Shown here one piece after another: positions 26,685-36,021 of a stretch of 64,000 bases of DNA; the stretch's first letter is position 1, and the number at the start of each line of letters is the position of its first letter. The translations under genes and the position numbers were made by a program. This DNA is from Donghicola mangrovi (GTDB taxonomy: Bacteria; Pseudomonadota; Alphaproteobacteria; Rhodobacterales; Rhodobacteraceae), in contig NZ_JABCJE010000005.1 of the NCBI RefSeq assembly GCF_013377535.1, positions 124,001 through 188,000 on the forward strand. Direction: 5' to 3'. The notes under the pieces were generated by a model. It searched no databases and was not told the origin of the DNA. It worked only from the letters and a program-made list of their open reading frames with translations.

Positions 26685-27999
26685 AGCGCGGGCCCCTCGG
26701 GCGGTCACCCACCGAAGGGTCCTGAAAATCGCGCTGCCGATCGTGCTGTCCAACGCCACCGTCCCGATCTTGGGTGCGGTGGACACGGGCGTTGTCGGCC
26801 AGTTGGGGCAAGCCGCCCCGATCGGCGCGGTCGGCATCGGGGCGGTGATCCTAACCACGGTCTACTGGATCTTCGGGTTCCTGCGCATGGGCACCTCGGG
26901 CTTTGTCTCGCAGGCCGAGGGGGCAGGGGACCGCGCTGAAATCGCCGCCCTGCTGACCCGCGTTCTGATGATCGGCCTTTTGGCAGGGGGCGCGCTGATC
27001 GCGCTGCAGGTCCCGATCTTTAACGCCGGTTTCGCCCTGTCCCCCGCCTCGGACGAGGTCGAGGCACTGGCCCGCCAATACATGTCCATCCGCATCTGGT
27101 CCGCGCCCGCGCCGATTGCCCTTTACGGGATCACCGGCTGGCTGGTCGCCCAAGAAAGAACGCGGGGCGTTCTGGTGATCCAGATATTGATGAACGGCAC
27201 CAACATGCTGCTCGATGTCTGGTTCGTGCTGGGGCTGGGCTGGGGCGTCCAAGGGGTGGCCTTTGCCACGGTGCTGTCGGAACTGGTGGGTCTGGCCACC
27301 GGCCTGTGGCTGTGCCGCGCGGCGTTCAAAGTACCTGCATGGCGCGACTGGCCGCGGGTCTTTGACATCACTCGCTTGCGCCAGATGGCGCTGGTGAACA
27401 GCGACATCCTGCTGCGGTCCCTGATGCTGCAGGCGATCTTCACCGGCTTTCTGTTTCTCAGCGCCCGTTTCGGGGATACCGCTCTGGCCGCCAATCAAGT
27501 CCTGCTGCAATTCCTCAGCATCACGGCCTATGCGCTCGACGGGTTTGCCTTTGCCGCCGAGGCTATCGTGGGCCAAGCCATGGGTGCGCGCAGCCCCCAT
27601 CTTCTGCGGCGCGGAGCAATCCTCACGTCGCTCTGGGCAGGCGGATCAGCCCTCGTGATGGCGCTGACCTTTGCGCTGGCAGGGGGCGCGATCATCGACC
27701 TGATGACCACCGCCCCCGATGTCCGAGACGCCGCCCGAAGCTACCTTCCATGGATGGTTGCCTCTCCGATCCTCGGGATTGCAGCGTGGATGTTCGATGG
27801 CATCTTCATCGGGGCAACCCGCTCGCAGGATATGCGCAACATGATGGCGGTCAGCTTTGTGATCTACGTGGCCTGCGTCCTGACGCTGGTGCCGACGTTC
27901 CAGAACCACGGCCTTTGGCTGGCCTTTAACATTTCGTTCGTGGCCCGCGGCATCACCCTTGGCCTCCGCTATCCGGCGCTCGAAAGGTCTGCCGCCTGA
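26677..27999 (+). CDS. MATE family efflux transporter
   Basis: 440-residue inner-membrane antiporter (Na+ or H+ driven) of the DinF/NorM class. About twelve hydrophobic segments; the N-terminal half begins KIALPIVLSNATVPILGAVDTGVVG, the usual MATE TM1 pattern, and the second half repeats the topology after about residue 225. Overlaps the upstream thioesterase. Cargo unknown; co-transcription with thioesterases might point to export of organic acids, but this is speculation. Confidence 0.9.
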   Translation: MTEARAPRAVTHRRVLKIALPIVLSNATVPILGAVDTGVVGQLGQAAPIGAVGIGAVILTTVYWIFGFLRMGTSGFVSQAEGAGDRAEIAALLTRVLMIGLLAGGALIALQVPIFNAGFALSPASDEVEALARQYMSIRIWSAPAPIALYGITGWLVAQERTRGVLVIQILMNGTNMLLDVWFVLGLGWGVQGVAFATVLSELVGLATGLWLCRAAFKVPAWRDWPRVFDITRLRQMALVNSDILLRSLMLQAIFTGFLFLSARFGDTALAANQVLLQFLSITAYALDGFAFAAEAIVGQAMGARSPHLLRRGAILTSLWAGGSALVMALTFALAGGAIIDLMTTAPDVRDAARSYLPWMVASPILGIAAWMFDGIFIGATRSQDMRNMMAVSFVIYVACVLTLVPTFQNHGLWLAFNISFVARGITLGLRYPALERSAA

Positions 28000-28007
28000 G
28001 TCCCCCG

Positions 28008-28028
28008 TTTCTTCTTGCCCAAATACTC
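28008..28028 (-). repeat. 3'-end element, single copy (locus C)
   Basis: Minus strand, from 28028: GAGTATTTGGGCAAGAAGAA. It directly follows the T-run of the 5'-nucleotidase terminator and lies 9 bp after the stop of the convergent MATE gene. Confidence 0.7.
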
Positions 28029-28037
28029 AAAAAATCA

Positions 28038-28061
28038 GGCCGCCCCCGCTAGGGGACGGCC
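28038..28061 (-). terminator. terminator of the 5'-nucleotidase gene
   Basis: GGCCGCCCC (28038-28046) pairs with GGGGACGGCC (28052-28061) with one bulged A; on the minus strand TGATTTTTTGA follows and runs into the GAGTATTT motif. Confidence 0.75.
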
Positions 28062-28102
28062 CAACTAAAACTGTGCGCGGGGAACCCGCGCCCCGCTGAA
28101 CC

Positions 28103-29656
28103 TTACTTCGCGCTGATGCGGCCGTCGGTATAGGGGGTGTAGGGCGCGTGCGCGGCCAGATATTCCGCCGTCACGTCTGCCAGATCGGGGCCAAAGTCAT
28201 AGGCGTTCTGCGCATCGCGGAACATCTTGTACCCGTCGCCGCCATTGCGAACGTAGTTGTTCGACACAACGCCATATGTTGCCGCCGGATCAATCGCCGC
28301 ATCGCCAACCTTCACGTCGCTCACGCGCTTGCCCGGCTCTGCCGCAGCATCAAAGACAAAGCTCATGCCCGCGATCTGGGGGAAGCGGCCGCCGCCTTCC
28401 TCGATCTGGCTGACGCCGTTTTCCAGCGCGTCGATGATATGCTGGCCGGTCACCTGAAAGGTCGACAGCGTGTTCTGGAAGGGCAGCACGGTCAGCACTT
28501 CGCCCATGGTCACGTCACCAGCGTCGATGCTGGCACGCACGCCGCCACCGTTCTGGATGGCGATCTGGATGCCTTGATCCTTGACGCGGTCCAGCATGGC
28601 GTCGGCCACAAGGTTGCCCATCTGGCATTCCTTGGCGCGGCAGGAATTGCGATCCCCGTCGATGGCTTCGGAGCTGGCAGCAACGACCTTGTTGCGGATC
28701 TCTTCCAGCGGTTTGGCCGCTTCGGCGATACGGGCAACGGTGGCCTCATCTTCGGTCACGGCGGCGTCCATGATGATCGGCGCGCCAGCGGCTTCTTTGA
28801 TGTTGCCCTCGTCGTCGAACACGATGTTCAGCTCGCCAAGGAATTTACCATAGGCATAGGCCGACAGGATCTGGGTGCCGTTGACCACAGTGGGATAGGG
28901 GCCTTCGGCGCCTTCCATGTCACCCAAGAGGGTGTTGGTGTGGCCGCCAACGATCACGTCAACGCCGGTGGTTTCCGCCGCAACGCGCTTGTCCACGGCA
29001 TAGCCCGAATGGGACAGTACGATGATCTTGTTCACGCCCTCGGCGGTCAACTTGTCAACCTCGCCCTGAACGGCATCCACCGGATCGGTAAAGATCACCT
29101 TGTCACCGGGCGAGGACAGCTCGTCGGTGTCCTGCGGGGTCAGGCCGATCAGACCGATCTTCTGGCCATTGCGCTCGATCACGGTGGACTTCTTCAGCTT
29201 GTCCTTCAGCGCGGGCTCCATCGAGACGTCGGCGTTCGACATCAGAACGGGGAACTGCACGGCATCCATGAAACCGGCCAGCACTTCGGGGCCATCGTCG
29301 AATTCGTGGTTGCCGACGGTCATGCCGTCATAGCCGAGCTTGTTCATCATCTCGGCAGCCAGCTTGCCCTTGTAATAGGTATAGAACAGGGTGCCCTGGA
29401 ACTGGTCGCCACCGTCGAACAGAACGGTGTTGTCGTGACGGGCGCGGGCATCCGCGATGGCCGTCACCAGACGCGCGCTGCCGCCAAAGCATTCGCCAGC
29501 TGCGTTGTCCTCGGCGGGGCAACCGCTGTCATACTTGCTGATCGGCTCGAAACGGGCGTGGAAGTCGTTGGTGTGCAGGATGGTCAGCGCATAGTCGGCG
29601 CTGGCTGCCGAAGCGGCCAGGGCCAGTGCAGCGCAGGTGCTGAACAGACGGATCAT
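28103..29656 (-). CDS. periplasmic 5'-nucleotidase / metallophosphatase (UshA family)
   Basis: 517 residues. Sec signal peptide (cleavage near residue 20, ASAASA-DYAL), N-terminal metallophosphatase domain with LTILHTNDFHARF, GGDQFQG, GNHEFDDG and GHTNT motifs, and a C-terminal 5'-nucleotidase domain with the QNGGGVRASIDAG substrate loop. It hydrolyses nucleotides outside the cytoplasm, releasing nucleosides that the cdd-deoA-deoB-add-upp enzymes could then use. Monocistronic. Substrate range (5'-nucleotides, 2',3'-cyclic nucleotides, UDP-sugars) not determined. Confidence 0.9.
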   Translation of the reverse strand: MIRLFSTCAALALAASAASADYALTILHTNDFHARFEPISKYDSGCPAEDNAAGECFGGSARLVTAIADARARHDNTVLFDGGDQFQGTLFYTYYKGKLAAEMMNKLGYDGMTVGNHEFDDGPEVLAGFMDAVQFPVLMSNADVSMEPALKDKLKKSTVIERNGQKIGLIGLTPQDTDELSSPGDKVIFTDPVDAVQGEVDKLTAEGVNKIIVLSHSGYAVDKRVAAETTGVDVIVGGHTNTLLGDMEGAEGPYPTVVNGTQILSAYAYGKFLGELNIVFDDEGNIKEAAGAPIIMDAAVTEDEATVARIAEAAKPLEEIRNKVVAASSEAIDGDRNSCRAKECQMGNLVADAMLDRVKDQGIQIAIQNGGGVRASIDAGDVTMGEVLTVLPFQNTLSTFQVTGQHIIDALENGVSQIEEGGGRFPQIAGMSFVFDAAAEPGKRVSDVKVGDAAIDPAATYGVVSNNYVRNGGDGYKMFRDAQNAYDFGPDLADVTAEYLAAHAPYTPYTDGRISAK

Positions 29657-29770
29657 CGGGAAACCTTTCTTTCGACTCAGTGCAATGCACAGATGCTAAG
29701 GGCAGTAACTTGAATCTGACGACAGGTTTGTGAACTTGACGTGGGGGCGGCGTCACGCCATCACGACGAT

Positions 29771-30109
29771 ATGCTGATTTACAAGATCTTTCGGGCCCAC
29801 GAATGGGCATTGCTGGAAACCCAAGGTGACACGACCGGTGCGCCGGTAGACGTGGCTGACGGGTATATCCATTTCTCGACCGCTGCTCAGGCCGCCGAAA
29901 CCGCGGCCAAGCATTTCACGACCGAGGATGGCCTCGTCCTGCTGGCCGTCGATACGGACCGCATCGACGGGAACCTGCGGTGGGAGCCCTCGCGCGGGGG
30001 TGCCCTGTTTCCCCATCTTTACCGCGAGCTGCGCCTGAGCGATGTGCTCTGGCACAAGCCTCTGCCTCTGGGTCCCCAGGGTCACATCTTTCCCGAGGAT
30101 ATGAAATGA
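29771..30109 (+). CDS. DUF952 domain protein
   Basis: 112 residues, cytosolic, conserved family of unknown function with sequence [16 protein letters not shown] and the [11 protein letters not shown] motif characteristic of DUF952. The ATG at 29771 fits the family N-terminus; an in-frame start at 29741 adds residues not expected. Overlaps pyrD (ATGA), an arrangement common in alphaproteobacteria. Confidence 0.88.
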   Translation: MLIYKIFRAHEWALLETQGDTTGAPVDVADGYIHFSTAAQAAETAAKHFTTEDGLVLLAVDTDRIDGNLRWEPSRGGALFPHLYRELRLSDVLWHKPLPLGPQGHIFPEDMK

Positions 30110-31164
30110 AACTGCTCGAACAGATCGGGATGCGCGCCATCCGCTCCTTTGATCCGGAAACCGCCCATGGTCTGGCGCTCAAGGCGCTGACCTCCGGTCT
30201 GGCCCCGCGCCCCGGTGCGGTCAAATCCCCCCGCCTCGCGACAGAGCTGGCAGGGCTGAAACTGCCGAACCCCTTGGGTCTGGCCGCCGGTTTTGACAAG
30301 AACGCCGTGGCGCTGCACCCCTTGGCCAAAGTGGGCTTCGGTTTCCTCGAGGTTGGCGCGATTACCCCCCGCGCACAGCCCGGCAATGCCCGCCCGCGCC
30401 TGTTCCGCCTAGAAGAGGATTTGGGCGTCATCAACCGCTTTGGCTTCAACAACGAAGGCATGGTAGTGGCGGCTGAACGTCTGGCGCAGCGTCCCCGTGA
30501 TGTGGTGATCGGCCTGAACCTTGGCGCGAACAAGGACAGCGACGACCGCGCGGGCGACTATGCCAAGGTGCTGACCAAATGCGGCGCCCATCTGGATTTC
30601 GCGACCGTCAACGTCAGCTCGCCCAACACCGAAAAGTTGCGCGATCTCCAAGGCCGCGAGGCCCTGACCGCGCTCCTGAATGGCGTGATGGCGGCGAACA
30701 GCGAACTAGATCGCCCGATCCCGATCTTCCTGAAAATCGCCCCCGATCTGGATCACGACGCCTTGGCCGAAATCGCCGAGGTTGCCCTGCAAACTGGCCT
30801 GTCGGCGATCATCGCCACCAACACGACCCTGTCCCGCGATGGCCTCAAGAGCAAACACAAGGGCGAAATGGGCGGTCTGTCCGGCCAGCCCGTGTTCGAG
30901 AAATCCACCCGCGTTCTGGCGCAGCTGTCGAAACTGACCCAAGGCCAGATCCCCTTGGTCGGTGTTGGCGGTATTGGCAGCGCCGATCAGGCCTATGCCA
31001 AAATCCGCGCGGGTGCGTCCGCCCTGCAGATCTACTCGGCGCTGGTCTATGGCGGCCTGTCGCTGGTCGAAGAGATCCTCAAAGGGCTCGACGAACGTCT
31101 GCTGCGCGACGGCTTTGCCAATGTGGCGCAGGCAGTGGGGTCGGGCCGCGGCGACTGGCTCTGA
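30106..31164 (+). CDS. pyrD: dihydroorotate dehydrogenase (quinone), class 2
   Basis: FMN enzyme oxidising dihydroorotate to orotate with membrane quinone, fourth step of pyrimidine synthesis. 352 residues with an N-terminal membrane-associating extension (about 1-45) typical of class 2. Catalytic serine segment [16 protein letters not shown]-terminal [11 protein letters not shown] and C-terminal VGVGGI...QIYSALVY phosphate-binding region. Start chosen at 30106 (ATGA overlap with DUF952). Followed by the paired 3'-end element, no other terminator seen. Confidence 0.96.
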   Translation: MKLLEQIGMRAIRSFDPETAHGLALKALTSGLAPRPGAVKSPRLATELAGLKLPNPLGLAAGFDKNAVALHPLAKVGFGFLEVGAITPRAQPGNARPRLFRLEEDLGVINRFGFNNEGMVVAAERLAQRPRDVVIGLNLGANKDSDDRAGDYAKVLTKCGAHLDFATVNVSSPNTEKLRDLQGREALTALLNGVMAANSELDRPIPIFLKIAPDLDHDALAEIAEVALQTGLSAIIATNTTLSRDGLKSKHKGEMGGLSGQPVFEKSTRVLAQLSKLTQGQIPLVGVGGIGSADQAYAKIRAGASALQIYSALVYGGLSLVEEILKGLDERLLRDGFANVAQAVGSGRGDWL

Positions 31165-31200
31165 CCTTTGACGGGTGCGCTGGCTTTGGCCCGCGCTATA

Positions 31201-31264
31201 TTGAGTATTTGAACAAAGAAGATGGAGAGGGCGCTTTTCGGCTTCTCCTTGCAAAAATACTCAA
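31201..31264. repeat. 3'-end element, paired inverted copies (locus D)
   Basis: TTGAGTATTT (31201-31210) and AAATACTCAA (31255-31264) are perfect 10-bp arms. The plus copy reads GAGTATTTGAACAAAGAAGA from 31203; the minus copy reads GAGTATTTTTGCAAGGAGAA from 31262. Internal purine and pyrimidine tracts add further pairing, giving a 64-nt hairpin 37 bp after pyrD. Confidence 0.75.
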
Positions 31265-31305
31265 TCTTGGCAGGCTGAAGCCGCGATACGATAAAGGGAA
31301 GCGCC

Positions 31306-31965
31306 ATGTGTGGACGTTTTGCGATTACGCTGCCCGTTCAGGCCATGGCCCATATGTTCGAGGCGACCGCTGGCAACGACCTGCCAGAGGTACCCAACTT
31401 CAACGTCTGCCCGACCAATGACGTGCACACGACTATTGCGGGGGCAGGGCGGCGGTTGATGGCCATGCGTTGGGGCTTCATCCCCAGTTGGTACAAGTCT
31501 CCGTCGGACGGCCCCCTGCTGATCAACGCGCGGGCCGAAACGATTGCCGAGAAGCCCGCGTTCCGAGAGGCTTGCCGCCAGCGGCGCTGCATCATCCCAG
31601 CCACGGGTTTTTACGAATGGACCAAGGACGCCGAGGGCAAACGTCATCCTTGGTATATCCGCCGGCGCGATGAAGTGCCTTTGGCCTTTGCCGGTATCTG
31701 GCAGGATTGGGACAACGGCGAAACCCAAGCGCGGACCTGCGCCATCGTAACCTGCGGGGCGAACACCGCCATGAGCGCGATCCACCACCGGATGCCGGTG
31801 ATCCTGTCCCCCGATGATTTCGGTCTGTGGCTTGGCGAACAGGGGCACGGTGCCGCCCGATTGATGCGTCCCGCCCCCGAGGCCGCGCTGGTCTGGCATC
31901 GCGTTGATCCCAAAGTGAATTCCAATCGTGCAGAAGGACCGGAATTGATCGAGCCGATCGCTTGA
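31306..31965 (+). CDS. SOS response-associated peptidase (SRAP/HMCES family)
   Basis: 219 residues. Cys2 (MCGRFA) is the catalytic residue that forms a thiazolidine crosslink with abasic sites in single-stranded DNA; further family motifs are PTNDV, NARAETI, CIIPATGFYEW and MSAIHHRMPVIL (active-site histidine). Protects abasic ssDNA at stalled forks. AAGGGAAG precedes the ATG. Monocistronic between the pyrD element and tRNA-Gly. Confidence 0.93.
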   Translation: MCGRFAITLPVQAMAHMFEATAGNDLPEVPNFNVCPTNDVHTTIAGAGRRLMAMRWGFIPSWYKSPSDGPLLINARAETIAEKPAFREACRQRRCIIPATGFYEWTKDAEGKRHPWYIRRRDEVPLAFAGIWQDWDNGETQARTCAIVTCGANTAMSAIHHRMPVILSPDDFGLWLGEQGHGAARLMRPAPEAALVWHRVDPKVNSNRAEGPELIEPIA

Positions 31966-32002
31966 CCTTGCCGGAAAGTTGCATTACGTCTCTGCCCACT
32001 AC

Positions 32003-32076
32003 GCGGGTGTTGTGTAGTGGTAAGACCTTAGCCTTCCAAGCTAATGACGCGGGTTCGATTCCCGCCACCCGCTCCA
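32003..32076 (+). tRNA. tRNA-Gly (TCC)
   Basis: Complete cloverleaf with encoded CCA (32074-32076): acceptor GCGGGTG/CACCCGC, anticodon stem TTAGC/GCTAA around CTTCCAA (anticodon TCC), T arm GCGGG-TTCGATT-CCCGC. The D stem GTGT/AGAC has a G12-G23 mismatch. Confidence 0.95.
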
Positions 32077-32188
32077 GAAAATCCTGACATTGCTGGCAAA
32101 TCGGTGACCGCGGCTTGGGCTGCGTCAAACCTTTGCTTGACCGCATAGCGCGGCGCGGCCATGTAACCCCCGAACCTCCGGAGGACCC

Positions 32189-33985
32189 ATGGCACGAGCT
32201 CCTGTTTTGAACGCACAGCAAGCGGAACGCGAGAAATCCAAACGCGTGGGCGCATTGCGTGCACTGTTCCCGTTTATCGCTCCTTACAAGGGGCTCGCGG
32301 CGTTTGCTTTTATGGCGCTGGTGCTGACCGCGTCGATTTCGCTGATGTTGCCCTTGGCCGTGCGCCGCGTGGTCGACAACTTCGGGGCCCAGGACGGCGG
32401 GATGCTGAACCTTTATTTCAGCGCCGCGCTGGTGCTGGCGGGTTTGCTGGCCGTGGGGACCGCGCTGCGTTACGCGCTGGTGACCCGCCTTGGCGAGCGG
32501 GTGGTTGCCGATATCCGCACGGCTGTTTTCGGCCGCATGGTCGGGATGAGCCCCGCATTCTACGAAAACATCATGACCGGCGAAGTTCTGAGCCGCATCA
32601 CCACGGATACCACGCTGATCCTGTCGGTGATCGGGTCCTCGATCAGTGTGGCTCTGCGGAACGTGTTGATCCTGCTGGGTGGTCTGGGGCTGATGCTCAT
32701 GACCTCGGCCAAGTTGACGGCGCTGGTGCTGCTGATCGTGCCGCTGGTGCTGGTGCCGATCCTGACGCTGGGCCGCAAGCTGCGCGTCCTGAGCCGCGAG
32801 AATCAGGACTGGATTGCGACCAGTTCGGGCGAGGCGTCCGAAGTGCTGCTGTCCGTTCAGACCGTTCAGGCCTTTACCGCCGAAACCGCCAGCCGTGACC
32901 ATTTCGGCGAGGTGACCGAGAAATCCTATGACGCCGCCAGCCGCCGGATCACGACGCGTTCGTTCATGACCGCGATCGTGATTTTCCTCGTGTTTGCGGG
33001 GGTCGTGGGTGTGCTGTGGATCGGTGCGCTGGACGTGCGGGCAGGGGATATGTCTGCCGGTGCGCTGGTGCAGTTCGTGATCTACTCGGTGATGGTTGCG
33101 GGCTCTGTCGGCGCCCTGTCCGAAATCTGGAGCGAGCTTCAGCGCGCCGCCGGTGCCACCGAACGTCTGGTCGAGTTGCTGCACGCCGATGACGCGGTGG
33201 TCGATCCCGTACAGCCTGCCGCGCTGCCTCAGCCCGTTAAGGGCGAGATCACGCTGGACCATGTCAGTTTTATCTACCCCGCGCGCCCCGATGCGCCTGC
33301 GCTGCGTGACCTGACCCTGCACGTGCAGGCGGGCGAGACTGTGGCGCTGGTCGGCCCCTCGGGCGCGGGCAAATCCACGGTGATCCAGCTGCTGGAACGC
33401 TTCTATGACCCGACCGAGGGCAAGGTTCTGCTGGACGGCGTGGCGCTGGATACCCTGAGCCGGGATGCCTTCCGTCGCCACATGGCGCTGGTGCCCCAAG
33501 ATCCGGTGATCTTTGCCGCTTCGGCCCGTGAAAACATCCGCTTTGGCCGCCCCGGCGCAACCGATGCCGAGGTCGAGGCCGCCGCACAGGCCGCCGCTGC
33601 GCACGATTTCATCAGCGCACTGCCCGAAGGCTACGACACCTATGTGGGCGAGCGCGGCGTGATGCTGTCTGGTGGTCAGAAGCAGCGCATCGCCATCGCC
33701 CGCGCGATTCTGCGCGACGCCCCCGTGCTGCTGCTGGACGAAGCGACCAGCGCACTTGACGCCGAATCCGAACGCTTGGTGCAGGCCGCCGTGGACGAGC
33801 TGTCGAAAAACCGGACGACCATCGTTGTGGCCCACCGCCTTGCAACCGTTAAAAAAGCTGACAGAATCGTTGTTCTGGACGAAGGCCGGATTGTTGCGCA
33901 GGGCACCCATAATCAGCTGGTCGCCGAGGATGGTCTCTATGCAAAACTGGCGCGTTTGCAATTTACCGACGGCTTTGCGGGCTGA
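32189..33985 (+). CDS. ABC exporter, fused permease and ATPase (ABCB/MsbA-like)
   Basis: 598-residue half-transporter: six transmembrane helices (about 28-320) followed by a nucleotide-binding domain with Walker A GPSGAGKST (about 388-396), Q-loop VPQDP, signature LSGGQKQR and Walker B VLLLDEATSALD. Functions as a homodimer in the inner membrane. Cargo cannot be assigned; this branch (ARG/PepSY-free, short N-terminus rich in charged residues) is widespread in alphaproteobacteria. GGAGGA precedes the ATG. tRNA-Gly lies 112 bp upstream. Confidence 0.92.
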   Translation: MARAPVLNAQQAEREKSKRVGALRALFPFIAPYKGLAAFAFMALVLTASISLMLPLAVRRVVDNFGAQDGGMLNLYFSAALVLAGLLAVGTALRYALVTRLGERVVADIRTAVFGRMVGMSPAFYENIMTGEVLSRITTDTTLILSVIGSSISVALRNVLILLGGLGLMLMTSAKLTALVLLIVPLVLVPILTLGRKLRVLSRENQDWIATSSGEASEVLLSVQTVQAFTAETASRDHFGEVTEKSYDAASRRITTRSFMTAIVIFLVFAGVVGVLWIGALDVRAGDMSAGALVQFVIYSVMVAGSVGALSEIWSELQRAAGATERLVELLHADDAVVDPVQPAALPQPVKGEITLDHVSFIYPARPDAPALRDLTLHVQAGETVALVGPSGAGKSTVIQLLERFYDPTEGKVLLDGVALDTLSRDAFRRHMALVPQDPVIFAASARENIRFGRPGATDAEVEAAAQAAAAHDFISALPEGYDTYVGERGVMLSGGQKQRIAIARAILRDAPVLLLDEATSALDAESERLVQAAVDELSKNRTTIVVAHRLATVKKADRIVVLDEGRIVAQGTHNQLVAEDGLYAKLARLQFTDGFAG

Positions 33986-34107
33986 AAATAACGCTACGGC
34001 GCAAACCTGCCATCTTTCGTTGGGTAAGCCTTGCGCCTTTCGGGCGCACCGCTCAAATTCAAAGGCGGGAGAATAAAAACCTGCGCCAAGCAGGTTAGGG
34101 AGGAAGC

Positions 34108-35985
34108 ATGCCTTTTGCGTCTTATGCCGATCGTGCTGCGATCGAAAAGGAAATGACGTGGGCGGAACGAGACGCGCCCAAAACGATGTACAAACTGCTG
34201 GCCCGTGCCAAAGACCAATTCGGGTCGCGGCCTGCGGTCAGCTTCCAGTTGACCTCGAGCCCCGAAGACCGGGGCGAGACGCTGACCTGGCGGCAAGTGC
34301 ATGAAAAGGCAACGCAAACGGCCAACCTGCTGCGCAGCCTCGGGATCGGCCCGAATGACACGGTGGCCTATCTGCTGCCGAACACCACCGAAACCGTGAT
34401 GGCGCTGCTTGGCGGCTCGATTGCGGGGATTGTGAACCCGATCAACCCGCTGCTCGAGGCCGAGCAAATCTCGGCCATCCTGCGGGAAACCAACGCCAAG
34501 GTGCTGATCACCCTGCGCGCTTTCCCCAAGACCGACATCGCCCACAAGGCGGCCGAAGCCGTGCGCTTTGCCCCCAATGTGCACACGGTTCTAGAGGTTG
34601 ACCTGCTGCGCTATCTGACGCCGCCCAAATCGTGGATCGTCCCGTTGATCCGCCCCAAGGCGCCGGATTACGCCCACGCGGACGTCAAAAACTTTGCCAA
34701 AGAAGTGGCCCGCCAGAACACCGTTCTGGATTTCGAAGATCCCGATGTGGATCGCGTGGCGGCTTATTTCCACACCGGCGGCACCACGGGGATGCCCAAG
34801 GTCGCGCAGCACCTTTATTCGGGGATGATCTACAACGGTTGGCTGGGGGCGCGGCTGCTGTTCTCGCCCGATGACAATGTGATCTGCCCGCTGCCGCTGT
34901 TCCACGTGTTTGCGGTGCACCCGATCCTGATGTCGATGATTTCCAGCGGCGCGCACGTAATCTTCCCGACCCCTGCCGGCTATCGCGGCGAGGGGGTGTT
35001 CGACAACTTCTGGAAGCTGGTCGAGCGTTGGAAGGTCACGTTCATGATCACCGTCCCCACAGCGGTTTCCGCGCTGATGCAGCGGCCCGTGGATGCGGAT
35101 ATCTCGACCCTGAAGACGGCATTCTCGGGCTCGGCCCCCATGCCGCTGGAACTGTTCCGCCGCTTTGAATCGGCCTGCGGCGTGGCGATCTGCGAGGGGT
35201 ATGGTCTGACCGAGGCGACCTGTCTGGTCTCGATCAACCCGCCTGCGGGGGAAAAGCGTGTGGGCTCGGTCGGTATTCCGTTCCCCTATTCTGACGTGCG
35301 CATCCTGCGCAACACGGCGGACGGCCCCGTGGCCTGCGGCGTGGACGAGGTCGGCGAGATTTGCGTGGCCAACCCCGGTGTCTATGCGGGCTCGACCTAT
35401 ACCGAGACCGACAAGAACAAGGACCTGTTCCACAACGGCACCTATCTGCGGACGGGCGATCTGGGGCGGATGGATGCGGATGGTTATCTGTGGATCACCG
35501 GCCGCGCCAAGGACCTGATCATTCGCGGCGGCCACAATATCGACCCCGCCGAGATCGAAGAAGCCCTGCTGACCCACCCCGCCGTGGCCTTTGCCGGTGC
35601 GATCGGCCAGCCGGACGCGCACTCGGGCGAGGTGCCCTGCGCCTATGTCGAACTGGTCAAAGGGGGCGAGGTGTCCACGGACGAGCTGATGGCGCATGCA
35701 CGCAAGCATATCCACGAGCGCGCGGCCTATCCGAAGTATCTGGAGGTTCTGCCGGAACTGCCGAAAACCGCCGTGGGCAAGGTCTTCAAACCCGACCTGC
35801 GCAAGAGCGCGATCAAGCGCATCTATACCGAGGCTCTGGCGGGCACCGGCGCCGAGGTGGTCGAAGTGATCGACGACAAGAAGCTGGGTCTGACCGCCCG
35901 CCTGTCGCGGGGCCCCTCTACCGATGAGGCCGCCGTGCAGACCGTTCTGTCGGCGCACACGCGGCCTTGGCAGTGGATCGACTGA
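34108..35985 (+). CDS. AMP-forming acyl-CoA synthetase
   Basis: 625 residues, adenylate-forming enzyme. A3 loop HTGGTTGMPKVAQ (about 228-240; the usual YTSGTTG is here HTGGTTG), A5 EGYGLTEATC, A7 YLRTGDLGRMD and A8 GRAKDLIIRGGHNIDPAEIE; the catalytic lysine is in ELPKTAVGKVFK. Activates a carboxylic acid, probably a fatty or aromatic acid, for CoA ligation. GGGAGGAAGC ribosome site. Separate transcription unit from the ABC exporter (122 bp) and convergent with the SDR gene. Confidence 0.88.
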   Translation: MPFASYADRAAIEKEMTWAERDAPKTMYKLLARAKDQFGSRPAVSFQLTSSPEDRGETLTWRQVHEKATQTANLLRSLGIGPNDTVAYLLPNTTETVMALLGGSIAGIVNPINPLLEAEQISAILRETNAKVLITLRAFPKTDIAHKAAEAVRFAPNVHTVLEVDLLRYLTPPKSWIVPLIRPKAPDYAHADVKNFAKEVARQNTVLDFEDPDVDRVAAYFHTGGTTGMPKVAQHLYSGMIYNGWLGARLLFSPDDNVICPLPLFHVFAVHPILMSMISSGAHVIFPTPAGYRGEGVFDNFWKLVERWKVTFMITVPTAVSALMQRPVDADISTLKTAFSGSAPMPLELFRRFESACGVAICEGYGLTEATCLVSINPPAGEKRVGSVGIPFPYSDVRILRNTADGPVACGVDEVGEICVANPGVYAGSTYTETDKNKDLFHNGTYLRTGDLGRMDADGYLWITGRAKDLIIRGGHNIDPAEIEEALLTHPAVAFAGAIGQPDAHSGEVPCAYVELVKGGEVSTDELMAHARKHIHERAAYPKYLEVLPELPKTAVGKVFKPDLRKSAIKRIYTEALAGTGAEVVEVIDDKKLGLTARLSRGPSTDEAAVQTVLSAHTRPWQWID

Positions 35986-36021
35986 ATGGGGAAGGGGGCG
36001 CATGACAGCGCCCCTTTTTCG

